Below are positions 1 to 7,861 of a stretch of 64,000 nt of DNA, piece after piece. Source of the DNA: JAJPKK01 sp963802745 (GTDB taxonomy: Bacteria > Pseudomonadota > Alphaproteobacteria > Rhizobiales > Xanthobacteraceae); assembly GCA_963802745.1 (NCBI GenBank), contig CAWDKL010000002.1, positions 1 to 64,000 of the forward strand, given 5' to 3'. The notes below the pieces were generated by a model, which was not told the origin of the DNA, did no database searches, and saw only the letters and a program-made list of their open reading frames with translations. Made by a program: the position numbers and the translations under genes. Every line of letters begins with the position of its first letter. The stretch's first letter is position 1.

Positions 1-9
1 GGATACGCC

Positions 10-198
10 CGCCCCCTCTCCCCATCGTTCTTCACGATGGGGAGAGGGTTGGGGTGAGGGGCAGGTGCGAGCACAGACGGCGCGGCCGATCGTCTCTCGT
101 AGCTGCAACGAATGCCCCTCCGAAGGCCCTCACGTGCTCCTGCCCCTCACCCTAACCCTCTCCCCACGGCGTAAGGAACGCCGCGGGGAGAGGGGACG
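10..198. repeat. Two inverted copies of a palindromic intergenic repeat
   Basis: Positions 10-66 contain CCCTCTCCCC, a short loop, GGGGAGAGGG and then GTTGGGGTGAGGGGCAGG. Positions about 138-198 contain the reverse-oriented partner (CCTGCCCCTCACCCTAACCC and so on). Each copy can fold on itself and the two copies can also pair with each other. Elements of this type are scattered between genes in many Hyphomicrobiales genomes. No coding function is suggested. Positions 199-470 hold nothing I recognise except the ribosome-binding site of the next gene. Confidence 0.8.
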
Positions 199-470
199 CG
201 CACATCCCCAGGTTAAGTGAACGGTATTGCGCCTAAGCGTGACGCCGCGCTGACCGCCATGCGGTTACGCTGCGGCAACGCAAGGTCCGTTGGAAATTTG
301 CGCTGCGTAGCCGCTATGGTGCAAACCCATGCGAGGCGATATGTCATGCCGGCGTGCCTGAATTCGGCGAAGGTTGGCGCCTTGACGTTGCCGGGTACGG
401 CGGCATGGTCCTGCTGGCGACCCCGGGCCGGGGGCCGCTCCCGGTTGTGGCCCCACAATGAGGTGTGCAA

Positions 471-1610
471 ATGAGGCGTGCGATCTGGAAGTCACTTGGA
501 TGGATAGCAGCCTGCGGCATTGCGTTGCTCACCGCGGGCGCCTGCTTCGCCCAGGGCCCCACCGACAATCCCTACCGCCCCGTGAAGGGACTGGCGGAAG
601 CCGGCGGCCCGGCGGTTCCGGGCGGCGAGTGGGCGCGGCTGCCGGGCGGGCGCGAGATGGGGCCGCCGGCTTCGGTGCATGTCGATGCCGACGGCGAGAG
701 CATCTGGGCCTTCATCCGCTGCGACGAGACCAGTCCGCTGCCGGCCGCCCGCGGTGGCCGCTTCGGCGTCGATTGTATGTATCCGGACGGCCGGCTCAAA
801 CCGCACGACACCATCTACAAGTTCGATCGAAACGGTAATGTGGTGAAGAGCTTTGGCGCCGGAATGTTCATCTGGCCGCACGGCATGCACGTAGACCGCC
901 AAGGCAATGTGTGGGTGACGGACGCCGCCGCCGATGATGCCGTCGCGATCGCGGCCCGCGCCGGGGTCAAGGCCGGGCACATCGTGCGCAAATTCAGTCC
1001 GGACGGGCAGGTGCTGATGACGCTCGGCGAACCGGGCGTAGCCGGCGGCGACGATTATCATTTCCGCTCCCCGGCCGGCGTGGTAACGGCGCCCAACGGG
1101 GATATCTTCGTCGCCGACGGCCACGGGTCCAACAATCGCATCGTCAAATATTCCGCCGACGGCAAGTTCATCAAGGCGTGGGGCAAGACCGGATATGCGC
1201 CGGGCGAATTCCGCACCGCCCATTGCATCAATATGGACAAGCGCGGCCGCCTGTTCGTCTGCGATCGGGCCAATACCCGTATCCAGATTTTCGACCAGGA
1301 TGGGAAGTACCTCGCCACCTGGCATCAGTTCGGAATGCCGAGCGGGATTGCGTTTTCCATCAATGACGAGGACATGATCTACGTGTTCGATTCCGAATCG
1401 GACAATGTTGACAATCCGGGCTTCGAGCAGGGCATCCGCATCGGCGACGCGCGGCTGGGCTGGGTGCGATATTTCATTCTCGATCAAGGCGGCAACCCGA
1501 ACACCACAACCGGCAGCGGGCCGGAATTCGGCACCGTCGATAAGTTCGGCAACATCTTTGCCGGCGAACCCCGTCCGCGCATTTTGCGCAAATACATTAA
1601 AGTGAGGTAG
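471..1610 (+). CDS. Secreted NHL-repeat (six-bladed beta-propeller) protein
   Basis: A 379-residue exported protein. An N-terminal signal peptide (hydrophobic core followed by ACFAQ, about residues 1-28) precedes repeated blades of the pattern DRQGNVWVTD, PNGDIFVADG, KRGRLFVCDR and KFGNIFAGEP, which are typical NHL repeats. It resembles the NHL proteins often annotated as peptidyl-alpha-hydroxyglycine amidating lyase-like. The substrate is unknown and I see no basis for claiming the lyase reaction. I chose the ATG at 471 because GAGGTG at 460-465 is well placed for it; a GTG at 465 overlaps that ribosome-binding site. The gene lies 31 bp before the SixA-like gene on the same strand. Confidence 0.85.
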   Translation: MRRAIWKSLGWIAACGIALLTAGACFAQGPTDNPYRPVKGLAEAGGPAVPGGEWARLPGGREMGPPASVHVDADGESIWAFIRCDETSPLPAARGGRFGVDCMYPDGRLKPHDTIYKFDRNGNVVKSFGAGMFIWPHGMHVDRQGNVWVTDAAADDAVAIAARAGVKAGHIVRKFSPDGQVLMTLGEPGVAGGDDYHFRSPAGVVTAPNGDIFVADGHGSNNRIVKYSADGKFIKAWGKTGYAPGEFRTAHCINMDKRGRLFVCDRANTRIQIFDQDGKYLATWHQFGMPSGIAFSINDEDMIYVFDSESDNVDNPGFEQGIRIGDARLGWVRYFILDQGGNPNTTTGSGPEFGTVDKFGNIFAGEPRPRILRKYIKVR

Positions 1611-1641
1611 CCCCATCCCTCGTTGACGCGAAGCTACCCCT

Positions 1642-2169
1642 ATGCTCCGCCTGATGCTGCTCCGTCACGCCAAATCGGATTGGTCGCAGCCCGGATTGGC
1701 GGATGTTGCGCGCCTGCTCAACGGGCGTGGCGAGGCCGCGGCGCGCCTGATGGGTGCCTACATGGCCCACCATGCCCTGATCCCCGCACGCGCTGTGTGC
1801 TCACCGGCGCAACGAACCCGCGACACTTGGGGTTTGGTCGCGGACGAATGGGCACTCCCGGTCGAGGCTCGGTTCGATGAACGCCTCTATGCAGCCTCTC
1901 CGGACGCCATCCTGTCGGTGATCCAGGACCAGGATGACGCTGCACGCACATTGCTGGTGCTCGGACACAACCCCGGCCTGCAACAAGTGGCGGAGCTTCT
2001 GGTCGCGTCGGGGGACGTTGCGGTGCGAGAGCGGCTGCACGAGAAATTCCCGACGGCGGCGCTGGCGGTGATCGATTTCGCGGCCGATGATTGGCGCCGC
2101 GTCCATGCCGGTTCCGGCCGGCTGGAGCGGTTCGTCACCCCGCGCCAAGTGGCGGCGCAGACCAAGTAA
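1642..2169 (+). CDS. sixA: SixA-like histidine phosphatase
   Basis: A 175-residue histidine-phosphatase (phosphoglycerate-mutase fold) protein. The N-terminal catalytic motif LRHAK (residues 7-11) supplies the phospho-accepting histidine, and LVLGHNPGLQ near residue 108 supplies the second active-site histidine. The RHAKSDW start, the short length and the absence of extra domains match the SixA subfamily, which dephosphorylates phosphohistidine in signalling or phosphotransfer proteins. The partner cannot be read from the sequence. The stop codon is 17 bp before the universal stress protein start, so the two are probably co-transcribed. Confidence 0.85.
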   Translation: MLRLMLLRHAKSDWSQPGLADVARLLNGRGEAAARLMGAYMAHHALIPARAVCSPAQRTRDTWGLVADEWALPVEARFDERLYAASPDAILSVIQDQDDAARTLLVLGHNPGLQQVAELLVASGDVAVRERLHEKFPTAALAVIDFAADDWRRVHAGSGRLERFVTPRQVAAQTK

Positions 2170-2185
2170 TGGCCGTGGAGGCACG

Positions 2186-2617
2186 ATGTTCAGAAAAATT
2201 CTGGTACCGGTCGATCTTGCCGACACCGAGCTTGCAGCAGCGGCCATCGAAACCGCAGTGTCGCTCGCCAAGGCGTCCGGCGGGACGGTCCGGCTGCTGA
2301 ATGTTTTACCCGTCACGCCGACGATGCTCGCCGAATATGTGCCTGCGGATTTCGATGCCCAGCAGCGCCAGACCGCCGACGAGGCGCTCGCCATCGTGGC
2401 CAAGGAAAGCGGGCTCGATGCGGCCCGGATCAGCACGCAGGTGCGCCAGGGCGGCGTCTACCACGAGGTGCTCGAGGAAGCGAAAGCGATGCAAGCCGAT
2501 CTGATCGTCATGAGTTCGCACCGTCCTGCCATGCGCACCTATTTCCTCGGCTCCAACGCCGGGCACGTGGTGCGCTACGCGAAATGCTCGGTCCTGGTGG
2601 TACGGCCGCCGCAGTGA
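2186..2617 (+). CDS. Universal stress protein (UspA family)
   Basis: A 143-residue single-domain Usp. It starts with the canonical FRKILVPVDLAD strand-loop and ends with the strand CSVLVVRPPQ. The nucleotide-binding loop is only partly canonical: the second glycine-serine (FLGSNAG) is present, but the first glycine of the usual G-2x-G-9x-G(S/T) pattern is replaced in SSHRPAM. ATP binding is therefore possible but not certain. The ATG at 2186 is preceded by GTGGAGG at 2175-2181, so it was chosen over an upstream in-frame start at 2087 that would overlap the SixA-like gene. Confidence 0.9.
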   Translation: MFRKILVPVDLADTELAAAAIETAVSLAKASGGTVRLLNVLPVTPTMLAEYVPADFDAQQRQTADEALAIVAKESGLDAARISTQVRQGGVYHEVLEEAKAMQADLIVMSSHRPAMRTYFLGSNAGHVVRYAKCSVLVVRPPQ

Positions 2618-2704
2618 TATCCGTCCCAAGAGCGGATGCCGTTGAACCTATCGTGCCGCAATTGGTACTGTAAGCCTGACGTCTGAGAGAGGAGCCGTTT
2701 GAAC

Positions 2705-3148
2705 ATGAAGCTGGTCATGAATCCCAAGATACGATCAAGCATGACACGATCAAGCACAATGCCTGGACGCATAATGCCTGCGATCATGGTGCCGTTGTTG
2801 GGTATAGCCATCGCGGCGGGTGCCGGACCCGGGAGCATCGAGCGCGCGGCCGCAGCTAATTTCGACGGCAGCTGGACGGTGACGATTTTGACAGAGCGAG
2901 GCGCCTGCGACCGCAGCGGCACCGTGCGCGTCGATATCCGGAATGGCAACCTAATCTACACCGGCGGCGGTGCGGTTGACGTCAGAGGTCGTGTCAGCAA
3001 CTCTGGTCAGGTCCAAGTGCGGGTCGCTACCGACGGCCAAAACGGGTCCGGGACGGGCAGATTGTCGGCCGCTTCCGGCGGCGGCAGTTGGCACGGTACG
3101 GGCACGAAAGGCATTTGTTCGGGCCACTGGTCGGCGCAAAAAGGCTGA
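2705..3148 (+). CDS. Small secreted hypothetical protein
   Basis: A 147-residue protein of unknown function. Several methionines precede a hydrophobic segment (PAIMVPLLGIAIAAGAG, about residues 25-41) that looks like a signal peptide. The mature part begins near FDGSWTVTILTERG and is rich in glycine, serine and valine, with two cysteines (in ERGACDRSG and GICSGHW) that could form a disulfide. The FDGSW opening and alternating beta-type pattern are common in small alphaproteobacterial periplasmic proteins. GGAG at 2691-2694 could serve a TTG at 2699 or the ATG at 2705. Confidence 0.65.
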   Translation: MKLVMNPKIRSSMTRSSTMPGRIMPAIMVPLLGIAIAAGAGPGSIERAAAANFDGSWTVTILTERGACDRSGTVRVDIRNGNLIYTGGGAVDVRGRVSNSGQVQVRVATDGQNGSGTGRLSAASGGGSWHGTGTKGICSGHWSAQKG

Positions 3149-3275
3149 AACGGAATTTCAGCCGAAGCGCGGCCTCTTGAGACCCAATACCTGCCAGCAG
3201 CGCCGGACGGGAGCGAAAATATCCCGGCGGCGCCGCGGTCCATTACAAGCGGCGCGGTCCAGGATCGTGCCGCGG

Positions 3276-3749
3276 TCACAGCGGAATGGCCAGCAACGTG
3301 TCGATCTGGCGGCTGTCCAGGATGACGGTTTTTTCCGCAAATCTTGTCTCGCCGGGGTCCTCGTGGAGGACGCGGTCTTCATAGCAGCCGGTGGCGAACA
3401 GCATCGTCTCGCCGGTGCGCATCACCCGCGCCACCATGAAGCTGGTGCGCGCCCGGATGCCGCTTGCATCAGCGCCGATGATCAGCGGCGTGCCCAAGAC
3501 GTGGCGATAGTGCTGCCCCTCATACACATTGGCCTCGCGCAGGGCACTGACGCGATCGCGCAGCATGGCGCTTGACGTGGCGTAGATCAGGCTGAGCGGC
3601 AGGCCCTGGGCGATGTTCTCCGCAGTGGTGATACGGTAGCAGCCGTCGTCACGGAAGAAGGCCGGCCATGCCTCCAACCGGTCGGAGTCGATCGTGTCGG
3701 CATAGCGCGCGTTGAGGTCGGCGATAACGGCGATGTGTTCGATGTTCAT
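3276..3749 (-). CDS. Aromatic-ring-hydroxylating dioxygenase beta subunit-like protein (orphan)
   Basis: A 157-residue protein of the ring-hydroxylating dioxygenase beta-subunit/SnoaL-like fold. It shows the family's acidic, tyrosine-rich N-terminal part (NARYADTIDSDRLEAWPAFF), a YEGQHYRHVLG motif in the middle and a C-terminal DRVLHEDPGETRFAEK segment. In known systems this structural subunit pairs with a Rieske alpha subunit, but no alpha subunit, ferredoxin or reductase gene is nearby. It may act with a partner elsewhere or have a different SnoaL-like role. The start is the ATG at 3747-3749, where family similarity begins; the ribosome-binding site is weak. Confidence 0.75.
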   Translation of the reverse strand: MNIEHIAVIADLNARYADTIDSDRLEAWPAFFRDDGCYRITTAENIAQGLPLSLIYATSSAMLRDRVSALREANVYEGQHYRHVLGTPLIIGADASGIRARTSFMVARVMRTGETMLFATGCYEDRVLHEDPGETRFAEKTVILDSRQIDTLLAIPL

Positions 3750-4318
3750 TCTGAGTCCGTGAGTTGACGTTTGTCCCGGAATGGATAATCGGCGCAATCA
3801 TGAGGCGCGAGCCCTGTCGAGTTGATCGGATCATCGACATGGCGCTGTTGATCACCGACGTGACCGAGATACATCACGGCAATTTTTGCGCAGCCGGTTG
3901 GGATGCTGCGAAAGAACAGATGGTGCATTGCCCAATGGCGCCAACGCTCCACCGGTCCAAAATTCGCTCTCGGTGGCATTTCAGTATCAGGATAAAAACG
4001 ACCGGCGTGCGGGGCGGCGCTCGCAAGGGCGCCCTTGTTCAGACTGGGCGCCAAGTGGCTCTCTCTCGGCCATTCGGGTCGAGGCGGCCTTCAGTCTGTA
4101 GAGGATGACGATCAGGGCAAACGCGGCCTTCGACCCCCAAGCCGGCGCTTCTATGTTTATGGGTAGCCGGTTCGGAAATGATGGTCCCAACGGAGAAAGT
4201 CAATCGGCTTCAATACTATGACAGGGCAGCACGAAGGCCGCGTGGCCCGCGACGTATTCAGGCGTGCATCCGCCCTAGGCCGACCCGCGCGTGTGAATCC
4301 CCGCGCAGGTGCGACCGA
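3750..4318. other. Gene-free stretch between the dioxygenase-like gene and rpmB
   Basis: About 570 bases with only short, overlapping reading frames in several phases. None has a convincing ribosome-binding site or recognisable residues. It must contain the promoter of the minus-strand dioxygenase-like gene and the 3' flank of rpmB. I see no clear hairpin terminator, repeat or RNA gene. Confidence 0.4.
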
Positions 4319-4630
4319 TCACGCGTTGACCGCCGGGGTGGGAGCCTGCGTTGCCAGTTTCTTGGCAACCTTGCGCTTGAGTTCGAGGGCGCGCGGCGAC
4401 AACTCGCCGTCGCGGGCCTTGGTCAGGAAGCCGTCAAGGCCGCCACGATGATCGACGCTGCGCAACGCATTCGCCGATATCCGAAGCCGCACCGACTGGC
4501 CGAGCGAATCCGACTGTAAGGTGACGTTCACCAGGTTCGGCAGGAACCGCCGCTTGGTCTTGATGTTGGAGTGGCTGACCTTGTGACCGATCTGGGCGGA
4601 TTTACCAGTCAGTTCGCATCGCCGCGACAT
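4319..4630 (-). CDS. rpmB: 50S ribosomal protein L28
   Basis: A 103-residue protein starting MSRRCELTGK and continuing with KVSHSNIKTKRRFLPNL, the diagnostic L28 signature. It has the longer C-terminal extension (KARDGELSPRALELKRK) typical of alphaproteobacterial L28. It is a component of the large ribosomal subunit. The start at 4630 is preceded on the minus strand by AGAGGT at good spacing. It stands alone, without rpmG, as is common in this class. Confidence 0.97.
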   Translation of the reverse strand: MSRRCELTGKSAQIGHKVSHSNIKTKRRFLPNLVNVTLQSDSLGQSVRLRISANALRSVDHRGGLDGFLTKARDGELSPRALELKRKVAKKLATQAPTPAVNA

Positions 4631-4802
4631 GGTATACCTCTGAATTGCGCACTTCTCTTGCAACGGCGCACGCGGACGCCGCACCGGTTCGGGTGGAGCG
4701 CCGAGACGTTGGCTCGAATGAACGCGTTCCTATAGTGATCACCGCCATGGCCGTCAAGTTCGCGTTCGCGCGCGACGCGCGTGTTATTGCGCCGCCTGAG
4801 CC

Positions 4803-4881
4803 TCACCGGCCGCATCGATAGGGGCCGTAGAAGCACCAATCGGAACCCGCAGCCCCCGCCGTCACTCCTGTAACCAAAGCC
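4803..4881 (-). pseudogene. Degenerate partial copy of the adjacent GY-rich secreted protein gene
   Basis: The minus strand here encodes a tail ending SDWCFYGPYRCGR-stop, nearly the same as the YDWCSYRPYRCGR-stop tail of the intact gene at 5122-5334. The match extends over about 76 bases with roughly ten substitutions. One extra base in the remnant puts the upstream GFGYRSDGGG-type coding out of frame with the tail. No signal-peptide part and no start codon are recognisable. It is best read as the decayed 3' end of a tandem duplicate. The rest of 4631-5121 shows nothing else I can support. Confidence 0.7.
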
Positions 4882-5121
4882 GCCGGCGAAGCGTCAGGAG
4901 CCTCATGCGTGGCAATCAGGCTCCAGACAGCCGCCGATAAAGACCCGGCGAGGCGCACCTGCCGCCGACCAAGGTGCGGCGAGCGTTCGTTATAGCCGGC
5001 GGCCCGGGTGGCGGCACCGGTGTCGTTGCGGCGGCGCAAGCCCGGAGCACCGACGAAGAAGTTTTTCGTCGGCGCCGCGAGCGGCCTCATTCGCGAACCC
5101 CGCTATTGGGCCGGGAGAATT

Positions 5122-5334
5122 TTACCGTCCGCATCGATAGGGGCGGTAAGAGCACCAATCGTAACCGTAGCCGCCGCCGTAACCCCTGTAACCATAGCCC
5201 CCGTACCCCCAGCCGTGAAATCCGCCATGCCATCCACCAAAGCCGCCGTGCCAAGCCGAGGCCGACGTGGGAGCGAGCGCCGCGGTGCCAAGTGCGGTCG
5301 TGGCGATGAGCGCGAAGGTCAGTTTCCGTACCAT
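5122..5334 (-). CDS. Small secreted glycine/tyrosine-rich protein
   Basis: A 70-residue protein with a clear signal peptide (MVRKLTFALIATTALGTAAL ending near ASA). A low-complexity mature part of HGGFGGWHGG and GYGGYGYRGYGG repeats is followed by the cysteine-containing tail DWCSYRPYRCGR. The function is unknown; such proteins are usually small envelope or stress-associated products. AGGAG at 5343-5347 is 8 bases from the ATG at 5334 but only 2 bases from an upstream ATG at 5340, so 5334 is preferred. Its promoter carries a Crp-like box shared with the gene at 8907-9587, and a decayed duplicate lies just downstream. Confidence 0.75.
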   Translation of the reverse strand: MVRKLTFALIATTALGTAALAPTSASAWHGGFGGWHGGFHGWGYGGYGYRGYGGGYGYDWCSYRPYRCGR

Positions 5335-5382
5335 GATCATTTCTCCTGTGTTTCCGGATGTGCTCTGCATCATCCGTTCACA

Positions 5383-5440
5383 AACATAGCGATCGTGGCC
5401 GGGACCGATGTGCCGGCGGGCACACATCTGCGCATTTCCC
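5383..5440 (-). promoter_or_regulatory. Putative class II Crp-dependent promoter of the GY-rich protein gene
   Basis: On the minus strand, the palindrome TGTGCCCGCCGGCACA (5409-5424, TGTG-N8-CACA as in Crp sites) lies 75 bases upstream of the start at 5334. A -10-like TATGTT is at 5383-5388. The box centre is about 31 bases upstream of the centre of the -10, as expected for activators bound near -41. AAATGCGCA flanks the box. The same arrangement occurs at 9635-9690. Confidence 0.6.
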
Positions 5441-5444
5441 CCGG

Positions 5445-6128
5445 TCAAACGTCGCGTTCGCGCGCGATCGCATCCCGGTTCTCCAGGCAGTAATATCCGG
5501 CAAGGCGGCTCACCGCCTTATCGCGCATCCAGTGCGACAGAATGCGGCTCACGTTTTCGCGGGAGATTCCCGCCATGGCGGCCAAATCGCTTTGCGTGAT
5601 TTTCTGCCGGATCAGGAGGCGCCCATTGCCGACATCCTGCCCGAAGGCTTCGGCCAGGCTCAAAAGCACGCGCGCGACGCGCCCTTTCAGGGACACGAAG
5701 GTGGCCGCCACCAGCGCCTCATTGGTGGCGCGCAGACGCCGCGCCAGCAGCATCATGCCGTGGCGGTAAAGCTCCGGATGGGCTTCGGCGAAGGCCTGGA
5801 AGACGGCGCTGCTGATGAAGCGCAGCTTCGATTCCCGCAACGCCTCGACCGAGGCGGATCGCGGCGCACCGTCGAGCATCGACAGTTCGCCGACGATGGC
5901 GCCGGGCCCGAGAATGGCGAGAATGCGCTCGCTCCCGGAGGCCGTCACGATGCCGACCTTGAGCAGGCCCTCATCCAGCCGGTAGCATCCGTCCGAAGCA
6001 TCGCCGGCGAGGAACAGGGACTGATCTGGCTTGAGCGAGACCGGGCGCCCGCTCGCGAAAAGGTCCGCGAACAGCTTCGTCGGCAAGCCCGACAGCACAT
6101 GATCGGCAACAGGCGGCGGGACAGCCAT
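5445..6128 (-). CDS. Crp-type cyclic-nucleotide-responsive transcription regulator
   Basis: A 227-residue Crp/Fnr-family regulator. The N-terminal cyclic-nucleotide-binding beta-roll has the pocket motif GELSMLDGAPRSASV, with Glu81, Arg90 and Ser91 matching the cAMP-contacting residues of Crp. No Fnr-type cysteine cluster is present. The C-terminal winged helix (about residues 170-215) reads ITQSDLAAMAGISRENVSR. The RENVSR helix keeps the Arg-Glu-x-x-x-Arg triad that reads TGTGA-type half-sites. GGAGG six bases upstream supports the ATG at 6126-6128. The gene is divergent from the nucleotide cyclase 133 bp away. Downstream are Crp-like boxes in front of two secreted-protein genes. Confidence 0.9.
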   Translation of the reverse strand: MAVPPPVADHVLSGLPTKLFADLFASGRPVSLKPDQSLFLAGDASDGCYRLDEGLLKVGIVTASGSERILAILGPGAIVGELSMLDGAPRSASVEALRESKLRFISSAVFQAFAEAHPELYRHGMMLLARRLRATNEALVAATFVSLKGRVARVLLSLAEAFGQDVGNGRLLIRQKITQSDLAAMAGISRENVSRILSHWMRDKAVSRLAGYYCLENRDAIARERDV

Positions 6129-6261
6129 GCAAGCCCTCCGGGCGGAAGCGCGGGCCACGTTTGCGCCAGTATACTCCGGCGTCGATTCACATCCGCTTTC
6201 TGGCGTAAGATGCCGATTGGCACGGATGCGCGAACCCGAAGATAACGGCCCGAGGTGAGCC

Positions 6262-7816
6262 TTGGAATCAGGCGAATTGGATTTGGCCGGCCAGCCGGAT
6301 ATGCGGCGCAAGCTTGCCGTCATCCTGGCAGCGGACGTGGCGGGCTACAGCCGGCTGGTGGCCGCGGATGAGGAAGGCACGGTCCGCCGGTTTCGGCAGG
6401 CGGCCGCCGCTTTCTGCGAGCGCGCACACCGGTACCACGGCAGGGTTTTCAACACCGCCGGGGACGCGATTCTGGTCGCGTTCGAAAGCGCGGTCGATGC
6501 GACCCGCTGCGCCGCCGACATTCAGGATGCCAACAATGCGCAGAATGTCGCGATCGACCCGTCGAGAAGGCTGTTGTTCCGGATCGGAATCGCGCTCGGG
6601 GACGTCGTGGTCTGCGACAATGGCGATCTCCTGGGCGACGCCGTGAATATCGCGGCGCGGCTCGAAGGCATCGCCGAGCCCGGCGGCATTTGCATTTCCG
6701 AGGATGTCAGAAACCATGTGCTGAACAAGATCAGCGTCGGCTTCCTGGACCTCGGGGAACAGATGCTGAAAAACATTCCGCGGGGAATCCGCGTGTATCG
6801 GCTCGGCGCTACCGCCAAGACTATTCCTCTCCCGGTCAACACATCGAAGCGAAGATTTGCCGACCTCATGCGGGTCGGCGGCGCGATGGCTGCGGCCGCA
6901 ATTGTGATCGTCGCCGGCGCGGTTGTCGTCGCCCGATATTGGCCGGTTGCGCAGCCCGCCCTAGTCTCCGCGCCTGCCGCGACGTCTCCACCCACCGCCG
7001 TCTCCCCGCTCGCCATGGCCGGCGCGGACCGCCGGTTCGATCCCGCCATCATCCCGCTGGTGACCGACCGGGTTCGTGGCATCCTGGTCGATTATCCCCG
7101 GCAGCCGGATTTCAAGGCCATTGCGATCTCCCGCATCGGCTGGGGCGTATCGAGCGGCCTTCCCGATGCGGTCAGCGCCGAGCGCGATGCCCTCGATCGC
7201 TGCAGGCGGCGGGATCCCAACGGCGACTGCCGGATCTACGCGATGGGCGACAACGTGGTTTGGCCGCGATTGCCGGCCTTACTGCCTGGCGATTTTCATC
7301 CCGCGCCGTTGGATATTCCCTTGCAGCCAACCGATCATGACACCGTCAGGGGCATGCCGACCGCAGCCGGCATCGACGCCTTCCTCAAGGGAAACAACCA
7401 TAAGGCGCTGGCGGTGAGCGCCGCCGGCTTTTCCTCCATGATGGATCGCGCCGACCAGGCGGAGGCGATCCGGCTCGCCGCCGAGCGCTGTTCCGATTTC
7501 GCCAAATCGCCTTGCTTGCTGGTATCCGTTCAACGGTTTTCTGACCGTCGCAATCCCCCGGTCCCATGGCATCGTCCGGCCCTACACATTGGCCGGCGAA
7601 ACCGAGATGAACGACGCTGACAAGGAGCGCATCGGCAAGATTTATGGCGGCCGGGATTGGCGAGCGCTGGCGAAGGGAGGATCAGGGCGCTGGTATGCGG
7701 TCAATGCGGCGGAGTCCGAAATGGACGCGGCCGCACGCGTCATGCAGGATTGCCGCCATGCCGAGATGGCGTGTGAACTGCGTGCGATCGGAAATTTCCG
7801 GATCGAGAAACGCTAA
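6262..7816 (+). CDS. Class III nucleotide cyclase with periplasmic cysteine-repeat domain; frameshift at 7529-7530
   Basis: The N-terminal cyclase domain (residues about 14-180) has the metal-binding Asp25 (ILAADVAGYS) and Asp68 (NTAGDAI), and the transition-state-type segment DAVNIAAR. It is followed by one membrane span (about 205-226) and a C-terminal region made of three related units, each ending C-x(6-8)-C plus a short beta strand. The predicted reaction is cAMP (or cGMP) synthesis on the cytoplasmic side. Continuous reading stops at 7620; removing one T from CCGTTCAAC at 7529-7530 continues coding to 7816 (517 residues in all). The TTG at 6262 follows GAGGTGAG (6252-6259); the ATG at 6301 is the alternative. 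It is divergent from the Crp-type gene, its likely effector. Confidence 0.85.
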
Positions 7817-7861
7817 CGCGGCTGCGTCGCATACCGAACAGCAGACATTCCCCGGCCCGGA

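Noticed and set aside
3764..4108. A 114-codon plus-strand frame between the dioxygenase-like gene and rpmB
   Set aside because: No ribosome-binding site, no signal or domain, and a composition like the shadow frames.
6129..6261. A Crp-like box between the regulator and cyclase genes, which would indicate autoregulation
   Set aside because: I searched this 133-bp gap for TGTG-N8-CACA on both strands and found no acceptable match.
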